Below the pieces are notes generated by a model. It did not search any database and was not told the DNA's origin. It was given only the letters and a program-made list of their open reading frames with translations. Positions 1 to 7,517 of a stretch of 36,481 bases of DNA are shown here, piece by piece. The translations under genes and the position numbers were made by a program. The stretch lies in NCBI GenBank assembly GCA_028288625.1, contig JAQBNI010000115.1:1-36481 (forward strand), written 5' to 3'. This DNA comes from Bacteroidota bacterium (GTDB taxonomy: Bacteria > Bacteroidota > Bacteroidia > Chitinophagales > JADIYW01). The number at the start of each line of letters is the position of its first letter. Within the stretch, counting starts at the first letter, position 1.

Positions 1-1
1 C

Positions 2-448
2 TTATTCAATACTTTTCACGTATATACATCTTACAGCCAGTTGTTTAAACCACCTTATGATACAAAGATCCCGGATATAATTGATGGTTATCATTCTGCA
101 GGATATGCGAACACACAATTTCCATACTATATCAGTACAATCCTTCTCGACTCTGTGAAAGAAGCGATCAGGAACGATCCGAATCACCCGATCCGCATTG
201 CGGCAAAAGCATATGATCTTGTTGATGACTGGACGCCTTCCACACCCATGAGATTGTATCATTGCACAGGCGACGATAATGTATTCTATAGCAATGCTGT
301 TTGTGCAGATTCTATTTTCCGTTCGCGTGGTGCGGATTGCACACTGATGAATGTCGGCACTTTTGGTCACGAAGGCTGTGCACCCTTAGCGATATTTGAA
401 GCTAAGACCTGGTTTGTATCACTCATCGCACCCGTAAAAATAAAGTAA
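2..448 (+). CDS. Secreted alpha/beta hydrolase, C-terminal part (cut by window start)
   Basis: The reading frame is open to the left edge (first full codon at base 2), so only about 148 C-terminal residues are visible and the true start lies outside. The fragment has the layout of the end of an alpha/beta hydrolase. A LYHCTGDDNV segment carries the likely catalytic Asp after a strand, and a GTFGHEGCAP segment carries the likely catalytic His. The nucleophile elbow with the Ser is not in view. Such GDDN...GHxGCAP ends occur in Bacteroidota lipase/esterase-like secreted hydrolases; the substrate cannot be read from the sequence. The next gene on the same strand follows after 118 bp with its own promoter-like motif, so the two need not be co-transcribed. 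The family call is fairly good; exact activity is unknown. Confidence 0.7.
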   Translation, partial: LFNTFHVYTSYSQLFKPPYDTKIPDIIDGYHSAGYANTQFPYYISTILLDSVKEAIRNDPNHPIRIAAKAYDLVDDWTPSTPMRLYHCTGDDNVFYSNAVCADSIFRSRGADCTLMNVGTFGHEGCAPLAIFEAKTWFVSLIAPVKIK

Positions 449-494
449 CGTTTTTCGCCGGCGGTTCTTGTTATCGTGTTTCTTTAAAAATTGA

Positions 495-502
495 TAAATT
501 TG
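495..502 (+). promoter_or_regulatory. Bacteroidota -7 promoter motif
   Basis: TAAATTTG matches the Bacteroidota -7 consensus TAnnTTTG exactly and lies 64 bp before the ATG at 567. A clear -33 TTTG is not present at the usual spacing (the nearest is CTTG at 467-470), so this is a candidate promoter for the glycosidase gene only. Confidence 0.4.
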
Positions 503-566
503 CTTTAGAGTTTTTTCATTTTTAATGAACCAAACGATGCATTATTTCCTTTTCTAAAAAACACAA

Positions 567-3020
567 ATGAAAAGAGCTTTACTTTATATTCTCTTACTTG
601 GAAATATTTCACTGGCACAGAACTTTCATCCTGCGCTCATCGATGGCGGTTCTTATGGAATTAAGTGTGTAAGAATTACAGATCTCGATAAAGATAATCT
701 TACCGATGTCATCGTTGCAAATTCCCTTTCTAATGAAATAGATTGGTGTCAGAACAATGGCTTCCAGGGATTTTTTAAAAAATTAATCGTATCCAATTAT
801 GATGGCGCATATAGTGTTTTTCCAATTGATATAGATAAAGATGGAGACATTGATATTGTGGGTTGTGCTAACCGTGCTGACAGGGTGACGTGGTGGGAAA
901 ATAACGGCGTGCAATCTTTTACAAGACATGACATTGACAGTACATTTGACGGAGCATATAGTGTTTATCCAATTGATATCGACCGCGACGGAGATATAGA
1001 TATTATCGGCGCCGCGGAAACCGGGGAACAGGTTGCAGTTTGGTACAATGACAGTCTGCAGAATTTTACGAAGTCGGTTATTGGTTCTGGTATTGCAGGT
1101 GCAACGATCGTTCATCCTGCAGACATTGATGGCGACAGCGACATCGATATTATTGCTACGGCACGGTTAGCAAACAAAGTTTTTTGGTTTAAGAATAATG
1201 CGGGAAGCTTTATCACAACTGTAATTGACAGTATGATTTCCGCTCCGCAATCTGTGTTTGTAAAAGATCTCGATAAAGACGGAGATGCGGATATCGCAGT
1301 TGTGGGTATCAGTGAGATCTCATGGTATGAAAATATAGGCTCAGGAATGTTTTCAAAACATGTGTTAGATGCAGCTTTTGCAAACGGCAGCGATGTTTCC
1401 ATTGATGATTTTGATAATGATGGCAACCAGGATATTCTTGCAACTTCAAGTAATGGAAAATTAATGATATGGGAGAATGATGGCGGCGCCAATTTTTATA
1501 CCTGGCAAATTAGCAGCACCGTTGGCGGCGCGTCGTTTGCGCGGATAGGAGATATTAATTCCGATGGATTAAAAGACCTGGTTACTGCTGCATACCTGGA
1601 TAATACGGTCTCGTGGTGGAGGCAGGAATCATTATCTGAAAAGCTAAGCCGGAGTGCATGGAACAGGCAAACCATTTATCCCGGTGTTGAATGGAGTTCA
1701 TATATTTTTGATACCTTATTCAACAGTCATCAAAGTATAAATGTGCTGGATATTAATTTGGATACTGCGAAGGTTGATGTTGTATTTGACGGTGTTTCCA
1801 CCGGTTTCAAAAAGACAAGTGATTTTGGAAAAGAAAATAAAGCAATTGCTGCCGTCAATGGTAATTTTTTTAATACGGTTACCGGCGGAAGTGTAAATTA
1901 TATCACACGAAATTATACGGTGATCAACAACGGTACGAGTTTTATGAATACGCCGAGAGATGAAGCCGCGCTGACTGTTTCGCAAAATAAAAATGTAGAG
2001 ATCATGTCTGCGCCTGCGGGCGGAAACTGGTCAACTGCGCCGCAGCAAAAATTTATGATCAGCTGCGGACCGAGGTTGCTTTCCGCTCATGAAATAAAAC
2101 CGAATGCAGCGGATAATTTTACTTCAGTGAGGAACCCGCGCACATTTGCAGGGGTATCAAGTGCAAATCATTTGTTGCTTTTTACGGTGGATGGCAGAGC
2201 TGCACAGGCAGATGGAATGTCGATACTCGAAATTGCAAAGATCACGAGGGCTTTTCATTGTGAAGATGCATTTAATTTAGATGGAGGCGGTTCTACGACG
2301 ATGTGGGTTGATGGTCAGCCCGATAATGGTGTCGTTAATTATCCATCTGATAATAATGTTTTTGATCACCTTGGAGAAAGGGCAGTTGCAAATGCAATAT
2401 TGATTCTGCCGGCTAAGATCGATTCGGGTACAAACACATTGTGTGATGGCGACAGTATTTTATTTAATGGAAATTATTTGACTACATCAGGTATTTATTT
2501 TGATACGGTAAACACAAATAATAAGTTCGGACAGGATTCTTTGTTTATTTTGAATTTAGAAGTGACTACAATAGCGACTCCAATGATCTTAAGCAACGGC
2601 AATACACTTTCCAGTTCTGTTTCCGGAACGAGTTATAACTGGTATTTAAATGGAAACTTACTACCAGCACATACTTCTGCGATCAATCCTCCTTCTGCAG
2701 GAAATTACCTTTTAGTGGTAGAAGTGAACGGATGTTTTTCTGATACTTCCGCTATTTATTCATTTGTTCCTTCCGGTATCAATCAAAATAAATCAACGGT
2801 GATCCGCTTGTTGCCAAATCCTGTAAATGAAAAATTATCTGTTGCAGGATTAGATGCCTTGATTGGCGAAAATGTAGTTGTGTATTCTGCAAAAGGCGAA
2901 TTAATTTTTAAGATCAAAATTAAAAGCGACGAATTAGCAATTGATTGTTCACAACTCTCAAATGGAGCCTATATTTTACAGGTTAAGGATCTTGTAAAAA
3001 AGTTTGTTGTTAAACACTAA
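567..3020 (+). CDS. Secreted FG-GAP repeat / phosphodiester glycosidase protein with T9SS sorting domain
   Basis: This 817-residue protein starts with a Sec signal peptide (about residues 1-17, ending SLA/Q). Residues ~35-340 hold seven FG-GAP/VCBS-type repeats, each with a calcium-binding-like DxDxDGxxD core, for example DIDKDGDIDI and DFDNDGNQDI. Residues ~370-635 resemble the NAGPA/DUF2233 phosphodiester glycosidase domain: AVNGNFF, FMISCGPRLL, LLLFTVDGR and a NLDGGGSTTMWV core. That family hydrolyses sugar-1-phosphodiesters. The last ~75 residues (LLPNPVNEKL...NGAYILQV) form a type A T9SS sorting domain, implying export across the outer membrane. An Ig-like linker with one internal Cys pair may sit between them. 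Its stop is 7 bp from the convergent next gene. The domain architecture is clear; the substrate is not known, and the enzyme role is inferred. Confidence 0.88.
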   Translation: MKRALLYILLLGNISLAQNFHPALIDGGSYGIKCVRITDLDKDNLTDVIVANSLSNEIDWCQNNGFQGFFKKLIVSNYDGAYSVFPIDIDKDGDIDIVGCANRADRVTWWENNGVQSFTRHDIDSTFDGAYSVYPIDIDRDGDIDIIGAAETGEQVAVWYNDSLQNFTKSVIGSGIAGATIVHPADIDGDSDIDIIATARLANKVFWFKNNAGSFITTVIDSMISAPQSVFVKDLDKDGDADIAVVGISEISWYENIGSGMFSKHVLDAAFANGSDVSIDDFDNDGNQDILATSSNGKLMIWENDGGANFYTWQISSTVGGASFARIGDINSDGLKDLVTAAYLDNTVSWWRQESLSEKLSRSAWNRQTIYPGVEWSSYIFDTLFNSHQSINVLDINLDTAKVDVVFDGVSTGFKKTSDFGKENKAIAAVNGNFFNTVTGGSVNYITRNYTVINNGTSFMNTPRDEAALTVSQNKNVEIMSAPAGGNWSTAPQQKFMISCGPRLLSAHEIKPNAADNFTSVRNPRTFAGVSSANHLLLFTVDGRAAQADGMSILEIAKITRAFHCEDAFNLDGGGSTTMWVDGQPDNGVVNYPSDNNVFDHLGERAVANAILILPAKIDSGTNTLCDGDSILFNGNYLTTSGIYFDTVNTNNKFGQDSLFILNLEVTTIATPMILSNGNTLSSSVSGTSYNWYLNGNLLPAHTSAINPPSAGNYLLVVEVNGCFSDTSAIYSFVPSGINQNKSTVIRLLPNPVNEKLSVAGLDALIGENVVVYSAKGELIFKIKIKSDELAIDCSQLSNGAYILQVKDLVKKFVVKH

Positions 3021-3027
3021 CGATACT

Positions 3028-3330
3028 TCATTCTGCGATCGTATATATTTCACGCGAAGAGCTTTCTACCAACTGACTGAATTTCTGGTACCATTCACCC
3101 CATTCTTTGTTATTTGTACTATTCATATTGTTCATTTCGCTCTCCCATTGTGATAAACTGTCGCTCGTAAATTCCATAACCAGCGTGTATGCCGGACCGG
3201 TAAGATCAAACATGGCGCGGGAGTTTTTCAAGTCTCTTTCATCCATTAGTTTTTTGGATTCCTGCATCAGGGTTTTTACTTCTTTTGCTTTTCCGAATTT
3301 TAACCGGAAAACCTGTCTAATGAGTATCAT
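3028..3330 (-). CDS. Small NIPSNAP-like dimeric alpha/beta barrel protein
   Basis: A 100-residue protein begins MILIRQVFRLKFGKA and ends in a REIYTIAE strand. The length, the initial hydrophobic strand followed by a GKAKEVKTLM helix, and the central YTLVMEFTS strand with following amphipathic helix fit one ferredoxin-like unit of the dimeric alpha/beta barrel (NIPSNAP/ABM-like) group. No catalytic residues can be assigned. It has no signal peptide and is probably cytoplasmic. It is transcribed toward the secreted glycosidase gene, with only 7 bp between the stops, and away from the glycosyltransferase gene with which it could share a strand. The family call is tentative; that it is a real gene is fairly safe because it has a good start and no better gene overlaps it. 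Confidence 0.65.
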   Translation of the reverse strand: MILIRQVFRLKFGKAKEVKTLMQESKKLMDERDLKNSRAMFDLTGPAYTLVMEFTSDSLSQWESEMNNMNSTNNKEWGEWYQKFSQLVESSSREIYTIAE

Positions 3331-3410
3331 GTTGTTGGTTTTAAAGTGAAGAAATTTCTAACCAGTTTAAAACAGGTAATGAATAAAAAAGTTTTATCTG
3401 CCTACAGTCT

Positions 3411-3468
3411 CACCCTTATCAAGCGGATAAAGGGGATGTGTTGAATTTACAAGAATGTTTAAATTGTG
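3411..3468 (+). repeat. Degenerate copy (D) of the GC-rich palindrome repeat
   Basis: CCCTTATCAAGCGG, then ATAAAGGGGATG, is a decayed version of the palindrome found at 5267, 5383 and 5880. The similarity to the 5383 copy continues about 28 bp further (GTTGAATTTA, then GAATG and a T/A-rich end), so the repeat is longer than the hairpin. It lies in the 151-bp gap between the NIPSNAP-like and glycosyltransferase genes (3331-3481), where I see nothing else. Confidence 0.65.
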
Positions 3469-3481
3469 ATCACAGCTTGAT

Positions 3482-5182
3482 TTAATTAACCTGTAACAAA
3501 TAAGCTTTGCCAAGCGTTTCAGATCTGCTAAAAGGATTTAAAAACTTTAATTTCAAACGCGTAACATAATATTGTGGCGTCATAAAAGTATGAGTAACGT
3601 GCAGGGAAAGATGGTCGACATCCTTTTTAAATACATCTGTAACAAACAGGTAAAATCTTTCCGTGGAATTATTTTTCTGTTGTATTTGATCGAGGCTAAG
3701 ATCAGGTATTGTTTTTTTAGAATAAAAATCAAATGAATAAAATGCTTTTCCGTAAATAAAGGTTTGATCAGTTGGGATATTGTTTTCTGCTGCAATTTTT
3801 GCCATTTCATTTCCAGCCTGGTATTTTAATAATTTAGGATAGAAATTTGTGTTGAGCATAAAGTTCAACAGTAAAATTGCCAGCACGGACGGAACAATTA
3901 TTCTAAAAAGAATCCCATGTTCGCGTCGACGAAAAATAAAAAATAATAGCAAAGACAATAAAATAACACCGCCTGCGATCACCCAAATATTATTTACAGG
4001 GAAGAACCATCCGTTCACGATCAGGAGCAACAATAACAAAATACCTAGTGTAAACAATTGTATGCCTTCTAAAATGCGGAGCATTTTCAGGTCGTTTGTT
4101 TTTGAAAGCTGATCCAAATAAGAAGCTGATAAAACGGCAAATAAAGGAAATAATATATTCAGGTAATGTGGAAGCTTAAACCTTGATGCAGACATGAACA
4201 AAAAAACGATGAGGATTCCTCCCAATGTCAGAAGTTCCATGCCTCCCATGCTTTTAAACCTGGTGTTGCAGAATAATTTTATTCTTACGAAAACCGAAAT
4301 ATAAACTAAAAGACTCCATGGCAATATTGCCCAAAGTAAGGTGTGAAAAAAGAAGAAAGGATCTGAGCTGTGAACAAACGAACGGTTTCCTGCGAAGCGC
4401 TCAAAACTCTGTGTCCAGAAAATAAATTTTATACCGGATTGTCCGTATGCACCGTTCACAAACTTTTCGGGATGCAAATCAAACTGCAAATAATAAGAGT
4501 AAAAAACCGGAGAAAGTACAATGAGGAAAGTAAATAATCCTGCGAGCCATTTCCAGTTGTAAAATGTCCGCCATCGACGCAGGTAAACAACAAAACAGAG
4601 AATTGCACTTCCTGCTGTAATGACTGCGATCAATCCCTTTGTAGCTACGCCCAGCGCAATTCCTGTAGCACCTGCAATAACGTTAATGAGTTTGTTGCTT
4701 TTTATAAATTCAGCTAATTGCCAGATGGCGAAAATTGCAGCCCCGGTTAAAATGGCATCGGTTCTCACATCATGATTTGCAAGCATTATAGCTTGCGAAG
4801 AAATAAATATTAAGGCTGCCATCCTTCCGACTTCTTTGTTGTAAAGTGTACGACCTAAGCCAAAGGTGGAATAGGTTGCAATAAGCGTAAACATTAAAGA
4901 AGGCAGACGGTAAGCCCAATCATGCAAACCGAAAATTTTGTATGAAAAAGCAGCGAGCCAGAATAAAAGATGTGGCTTGTCGAGGTAATCGTATTCTTTT
5001 AGAGTGATGGAAGATCGGCTGATAATATTAATAAAATCGCTGTGCTGGTACATGCGCATGGCAATGCCTGCATATTCATTCGCGTCGGGATCCATTAACG
5101 GAAAGAGCAATCCAAGGAAATATACAAGCCCACAAAGTATAAACAGGAGAATGTAGCTGCGTGTAGTGATGTATTGCTCCAT
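3482..5182 (-). CDS. ArnT-like glycosyltransferase family 39 membrane protein
   Basis: This 566-residue polytopic protein has about 11-13 hydrophobic segments. The first periplasmic loop carries the DPDANEYAGIA motif (acidic residues near D33 and E36) and then YDYLDKPHLLFW, both typical of GT-C/PMT_2 enzymes such as ArnT, which move a sugar from a polyprenyl-phosphate donor to lipid or protein in the periplasm. A second typical element, NHDVRTDAIL, follows near residue 135. The C-terminal ~110 residues are a soluble domain after the last membrane segment. Acceptor and sugar cannot be told from sequence. A -7-like element (5205-5212) precedes the start. It stands alone, without neighbouring sugar-nucleotide genes, so context does not narrow the substrate. 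The family assignment is firm. Confidence 0.85.
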   Translation of the reverse strand: MEQYITTRSYILLFILCGLVYFLGLLFPLMDPDANEYAGIAMRMYQHSDFINIISRSSITLKEYDYLDKPHLLFWLAAFSYKIFGLHDWAYRLPSLMFTLIATYSTFGLGRTLYNKEVGRMAALIFISSQAIMLANHDVRTDAILTGAAIFAIWQLAEFIKSNKLINVIAGATGIALGVATKGLIAVITAGSAILCFVVYLRRWRTFYNWKWLAGLFTFLIVLSPVFYSYYLQFDLHPEKFVNGAYGQSGIKFIFWTQSFERFAGNRSFVHSSDPFFFFHTLLWAILPWSLLVYISVFVRIKLFCNTRFKSMGGMELLTLGGILIVFLFMSASRFKLPHYLNILFPLFAVLSASYLDQLSKTNDLKMLRILEGIQLFTLGILLLLLLIVNGWFFPVNNIWVIAGGVILLSLLLFFIFRRREHGILFRIIVPSVLAILLLNFMLNTNFYPKLLKYQAGNEMAKIAAENNIPTDQTFIYGKAFYSFDFYSKKTIPDLSLDQIQQKNNSTERFYLFVTDVFKKDVDHLSLHVTHTFMTPQYYVTRLKLKFLNPFSRSETLGKAYLLQVN

Positions 5183-5204
5183 GAATCTATGGCAGATTGT
5201 TTTT

Positions 5205-5212
5205 CAAACTTA
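5205..5212 (-). promoter_or_regulatory. Bacteroidota -7 promoter motif for the glycosyltransferase gene
   Basis: Read on the minus strand this is TAAGTTTG, an exact TAnnTTTG match, 22 bp before the ATG at 5182. No convincing -33 TTG is seen at 19-22 bp spacing. Confidence 0.4.
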
Positions 5213-5262
5213 CATATAATATTAAGTTATTTTAGAATGATAATGTTACTACCAGCCCAATA

Positions 5263-5299
5263 CCTTCCCCCTTATCAAGGGGGATAAAAGGGGGATGTG
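5263..5299 (+). repeat. GC-rich palindrome repeat, copy A
   Basis: The core CCCCCTTATCAAGGGGG (5267-5283) has perfect 7-bp arms around ATC. It is followed by ATAAAA and a second G-run, GGGGGATGTG, and preceded by CCTT. It has the same orientation as copy B, 116 bp downstream. The sequence between A and B (5300-5380) is AT-rich, with no gene seen. Confidence 0.85.
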
Positions 5300-5380
5300 C
5301 AGATTCTATAAAAAATAAATTTACCCCTTTTATGGAATACTGTTTCAATTTGTATCTCAATGTAAAAGCTTATCTACCGC

Positions 5381-5440
5381 CTCCCCCTTATCAAGGGGGA
5401 TAAAGGGGGATGAGTTGAATTTAAATGAATGCTAAACAAA
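5381..5440 (+). repeat. GC-rich palindrome repeat, copy B (left flank of DUF559 gene)
   Basis: The same 17-bp palindrome lies at 5383-5399, followed by ATAAAGGGGGATGAG. A tail, GTTGAATTTAAATGAATG, matches the degenerate copy at 3411. It ends just before the DUF559 start codon at 5451. Confidence 0.85.
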
Positions 5441-5450
5441 AGATCTATCA

Positions 5451-5837
5451 ATGAAAGAATACAATTATTATCATTACAATAACCGGCTAAAACAATATGC
5501 AAAAAACTTAAGAAATGATAGTACCAGCGCAGAAATAAAAATATGGAGTGAATTATTACGCGCAAAACAAATGATGGGTTTTCGTTTTTTGAGACAACGG
5601 CCAATTGGAAAATATATAGTTGATTTTTTCTGTAAGGAATTAAAGCTGATTATCGAAATAGATGGAGTCACGCATCACTATGAAGATGTATGCGAAAAGG
5701 ATATTGCAAGAGAAAAATATCTGAAATTACTTGGATATTCAATTTTAAGATTTTCTGATGATGAGATCATCAATGATATTGATCTGGTTTATGAACTTAT
5801 CAAAGAATTTATTTTGAAGATTAAGAAGAAAGAATAA
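5451..5837 (+). CDS. DUF559 (VSR-like) endonuclease domain protein
   Basis: This 128-residue basic protein is a single DUF559 domain, a member of the PD-(D/E)XK/VSR-like nuclease fold. An N-terminal helix carries NDSTSAEIKIWSELLR. Then comes the core MGFRFLRQRPIGKYIVDFFC, whose Asp, with the following IIEIDGVTHH (Glu, Asp and His), makes up the expected active-site set. The C-terminus has an EKYLKLLGYSILRF strand-helix, and the family length (~115-130) is complete. DUF559 proteins are predicted DNA endonucleases; their physiological role is not established. The gene is alone, with its start 38 bp after the copy-B hairpin tail region and its stop ~30 bp before the inverted copy C. Its AT-rich codon use and Lys-rich tail are compatible with an accessory gene. 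Confidence 0.85.
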   Translation: MKEYNYYHYNNRLKQYAKNLRNDSTSAEIKIWSELLRAKQMMGFRFLRQRPIGKYIVDFFCKELKLIIEIDGVTHHYEDVCEKDIAREKYLKLLGYSILRFSDDEIINDIDLVYELIKEFILKIKKKE

Positions 5838-5866
5838 TTAAATAATCATTCACATCTCAGGAATAA

Positions 5867-5900
5867 CACATCCCCCTGCCCCCCTTGATAAGGGGGAAGG
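5867..5900 (-). repeat. GC-rich palindrome repeat, copy C (inverted, right flank of DUF559 gene)
   Basis: On the minus strand the copy reads CCTT, then CCCCCTTATCAAGGGGG (5880-5896 on the plus strand), then a short GCA spacer and GGGGGATGTG. It matches copy A except for the shorter spacer between the G-runs. It is inverted relative to copies A and B. Confidence 0.85.
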
Positions 5901-5973
5901 CTGCAGATTGAATTCGACAGGATTATCTTTTACTAAGTTTTTTAAGAAGGATATCTCCAGCAACTGCATTGAG

Positions 5974-7374
5974 CTATACATGAAGTGCCCTGCCTTCGGC
6001 AGCTAACGCTGCTTCCTTCATCGCTTCCGTGTATGTAGGGTGAGCATGACTGATGCGCCCGATATCTTCTGCGCTTGCCCTGAATTCCATTGCAACAACG
6101 GCTTCCGCGATCATATCTGCCGCGCGCGCGCCGATCATGTGCACGCCAAGGATCTCATCAGTTTCGCTATCGGCGAGTACTTTCACCAATCCATCAATAT
6201 CCATGCTCGCGCGCGATCGTCCTAGCGCGCGCATCGGGAATGAACCCACTTTATATGCGATGCCCTTTTCTTTTAGTTGCGCTTCCGTTTGACCAACTGC
6301 GGCAACTTCCGGCCATGTATACACGACACCCGGAATTAGATTATAATTGATATGCGGTTTTTGTCCTGCAATAAATTCAGCCACCAGCACGCCTTCTTCA
6401 CTTGCCTTATGTGCGAGCATAGCTCCGCGGATCACATCACCAATTGCATAAATATTTTGTTTGGAAGTTTGCAAATGTTCGTTCACTTCTATTTGTCCTC
6501 CCTTAGTAGTTTTAATGCCGACATTTTCCAAACCTAAATTATCCGTGTAAGGTTTTCTGCCGATCGCAACCAAACAATAATCGGCTTCGATTTTTATTTC
6601 CTGCTCTTTTTTATCGATAGCGGTAACCGTCACAGAATCGCCGTTGTTATTTGCACCGGTAACTTTATGAGAGAGATAAAACTTCACACCAAGTTTCTTT
6701 AAGCTGCGTTGCAATTCTTTACTCATATCATCATCCATCGTTGGAATGATCTTGTCCATAAACTCAACAACGGATACTTCTGTACCGAGTCGCTGATAAA
6801 CAGAACCTAATTCCAAGCCAATAACACCGCCCCCGATGATCACCATAGTTTTCGGCAATTCTGTTAAGCTTAGTGCTTCTGTTGAAGTGATAATTCTTTT
6901 TTTATCTATGGTGAGAAAAGGCAATGTAGATGGTTTTGAACCTGTTGCAATAATTGTATTCGTAGATTCAATTTGTTCTTCGGTGCCATCGGCTTTGTTG
7001 ATGTTTATCGTTGTCTCATTAATAAAAAATCCATGACCGTTATACACCGTAATCTTATTTTTTTTCATCAAAAACTCCACGCCCGAATTCATCTGCTGCA
7101 CCACTTTTGTTTTCCGGTCGATCATTTGCGCAAAGTTTACTTTCGCTTCTGAAATATCAATGCCGTGTTCTTTGAAAGTGTGGGTTGCATTATGAAAATG
7201 TTCTGAAGAATCGAGCAATGCTTTGGATGGAATACAACCGACATTCAGACAAGTGCCTCCAAGTGTGTTATATCTTTCAATGATTGCGGTTTTAAAACCG
7301 AGTTGTGCGCAACGTATTGCCGCAACATATCCTCCGGGACCGCTTCCTATAATTGTAATGTCGTATTTTTCCAT
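5974..7374 (-). CDS. lpdA: Dihydrolipoyl dehydrogenase (E3)
   Basis: This FAD enzyme (466 residues, the usual length) re-oxidises the dihydrolipoyl group of 2-oxoacid dehydrogenase complexes and reduces NAD+. The N-terminal FAD site is IIGSGPGGYVAAIRC (residues ~8-22). The redox-active disulfide lies in GGTCLNVGCIPS (Cys42/Cys47). The NAD-binding Rossmann motif is GGGVIGLELG, and the C-terminal interface has the His-Glu catalytic pair in HAHPTYTEAM. It is the third gene of the operon sucA-odhB-lpdA, 136 bp after odhB, so it most likely serves the 2-oxoglutarate complex, though E3 is often shared with pyruvate dehydrogenase. A heptad-repeat array lies only 4 bp before its start codon, in the ribosome-binding region. 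Confidence 0.96.
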   Translation of the reverse strand: MEKYDITIIGSGPGGYVAAIRCAQLGFKTAIIERYNTLGGTCLNVGCIPSKALLDSSEHFHNATHTFKEHGIDISEAKVNFAQMIDRKTKVVQQMNSGVEFLMKKNKITVYNGHGFFINETTININKADGTEEQIESTNTIIATGSKPSTLPFLTIDKKRIITSTEALSLTELPKTMVIIGGGVIGLELGSVYQRLGTEVSVVEFMDKIIPTMDDDMSKELQRSLKKLGVKFYLSHKVTGANNNGDSVTVTAIDKKEQEIKIEADYCLVAIGRKPYTDNLGLENVGIKTTKGGQIEVNEHLQTSKQNIYAIGDVIRGAMLAHKASEEGVLVAEFIAGQKPHINYNLIPGVVYTWPEVAAVGQTEAQLKEKGIAYKVGSFPMRALGRSRASMDIDGLVKVLADSETDEILGVHMIGARAADMIAEAVVAMEFRASAEDIGRISHAHPTYTEAMKEAALAAEGRALHV

Positions 7375-7378
7375 TGTA

Positions 7379-7413
7379 GTATTGAGTAGTTCGTATTACG
7401 TATTGAGTATCTC
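7379..7413 (-). repeat. Heptad quasi-repeat array before lpdA
   Basis: Five consecutive 7-bp units are seen. On the plus strand the first is GTATTGA, the third GTATTAC and the fourth GTATTGA. The array occupies the leader directly upstream of the lpdA start codon. Read on the minus strand the units end in TAC or TAT-like triplets, the same family as the array at 7483 in opposite orientation. Confidence 0.75.
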
Positions 7414-7482
7414 GACAAAAGTTTTAAATAATTTTTGTAATGATTTTATTTAATAGCACTGACTAAATTTTTATCCATATAT

Positions 7483-7517
7483 CGCAATACTAAGTACGCA
7501 ATACGCTATACTATAAT
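7483..7517 (+). repeat. Heptad quasi-repeat array at the odhB stop
   Basis: Units CGCAATA (7483) and CGCAATA (7497) alternate with CTAAGTA and CGCTATA at an exact 7-bp spacing, with a weaker fifth unit running over the odhB stop codon (7511-7513). Between this array and the one at 7379 lies a 69-bp AT-rich spacer with nothing recognisable. Confidence 0.75.

Larger units (their letters stand above)
5381..5900 (+). mobile_element. Candidate palindrome-bracketed DUF559 unit
   Basis: A single small nuclease-like gene is framed by copy B in one orientation and copy C in the opposite orientation. This makes a ~0.5-kb unit with inverted GC-rich ends, set between two unrelated conserved loci. The inverted bracketing is seen directly. 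Mobility is an inference by analogy with REP-associated transposase (RAYT) units; no target-site duplication or transposase is visible. Confidence 0.35.

Noticed and set aside
5267-5299. GC-rich palindrome taken as an intrinsic terminator of the glycosyltransferase or DUF559 genes
   Set aside because: No T-run follows the stem in either direction, the hairpin is followed by another G-run, and copy A lies upstream, not downstream, of the nearest genes. The dispersed-repeat explanation fits all copies better.
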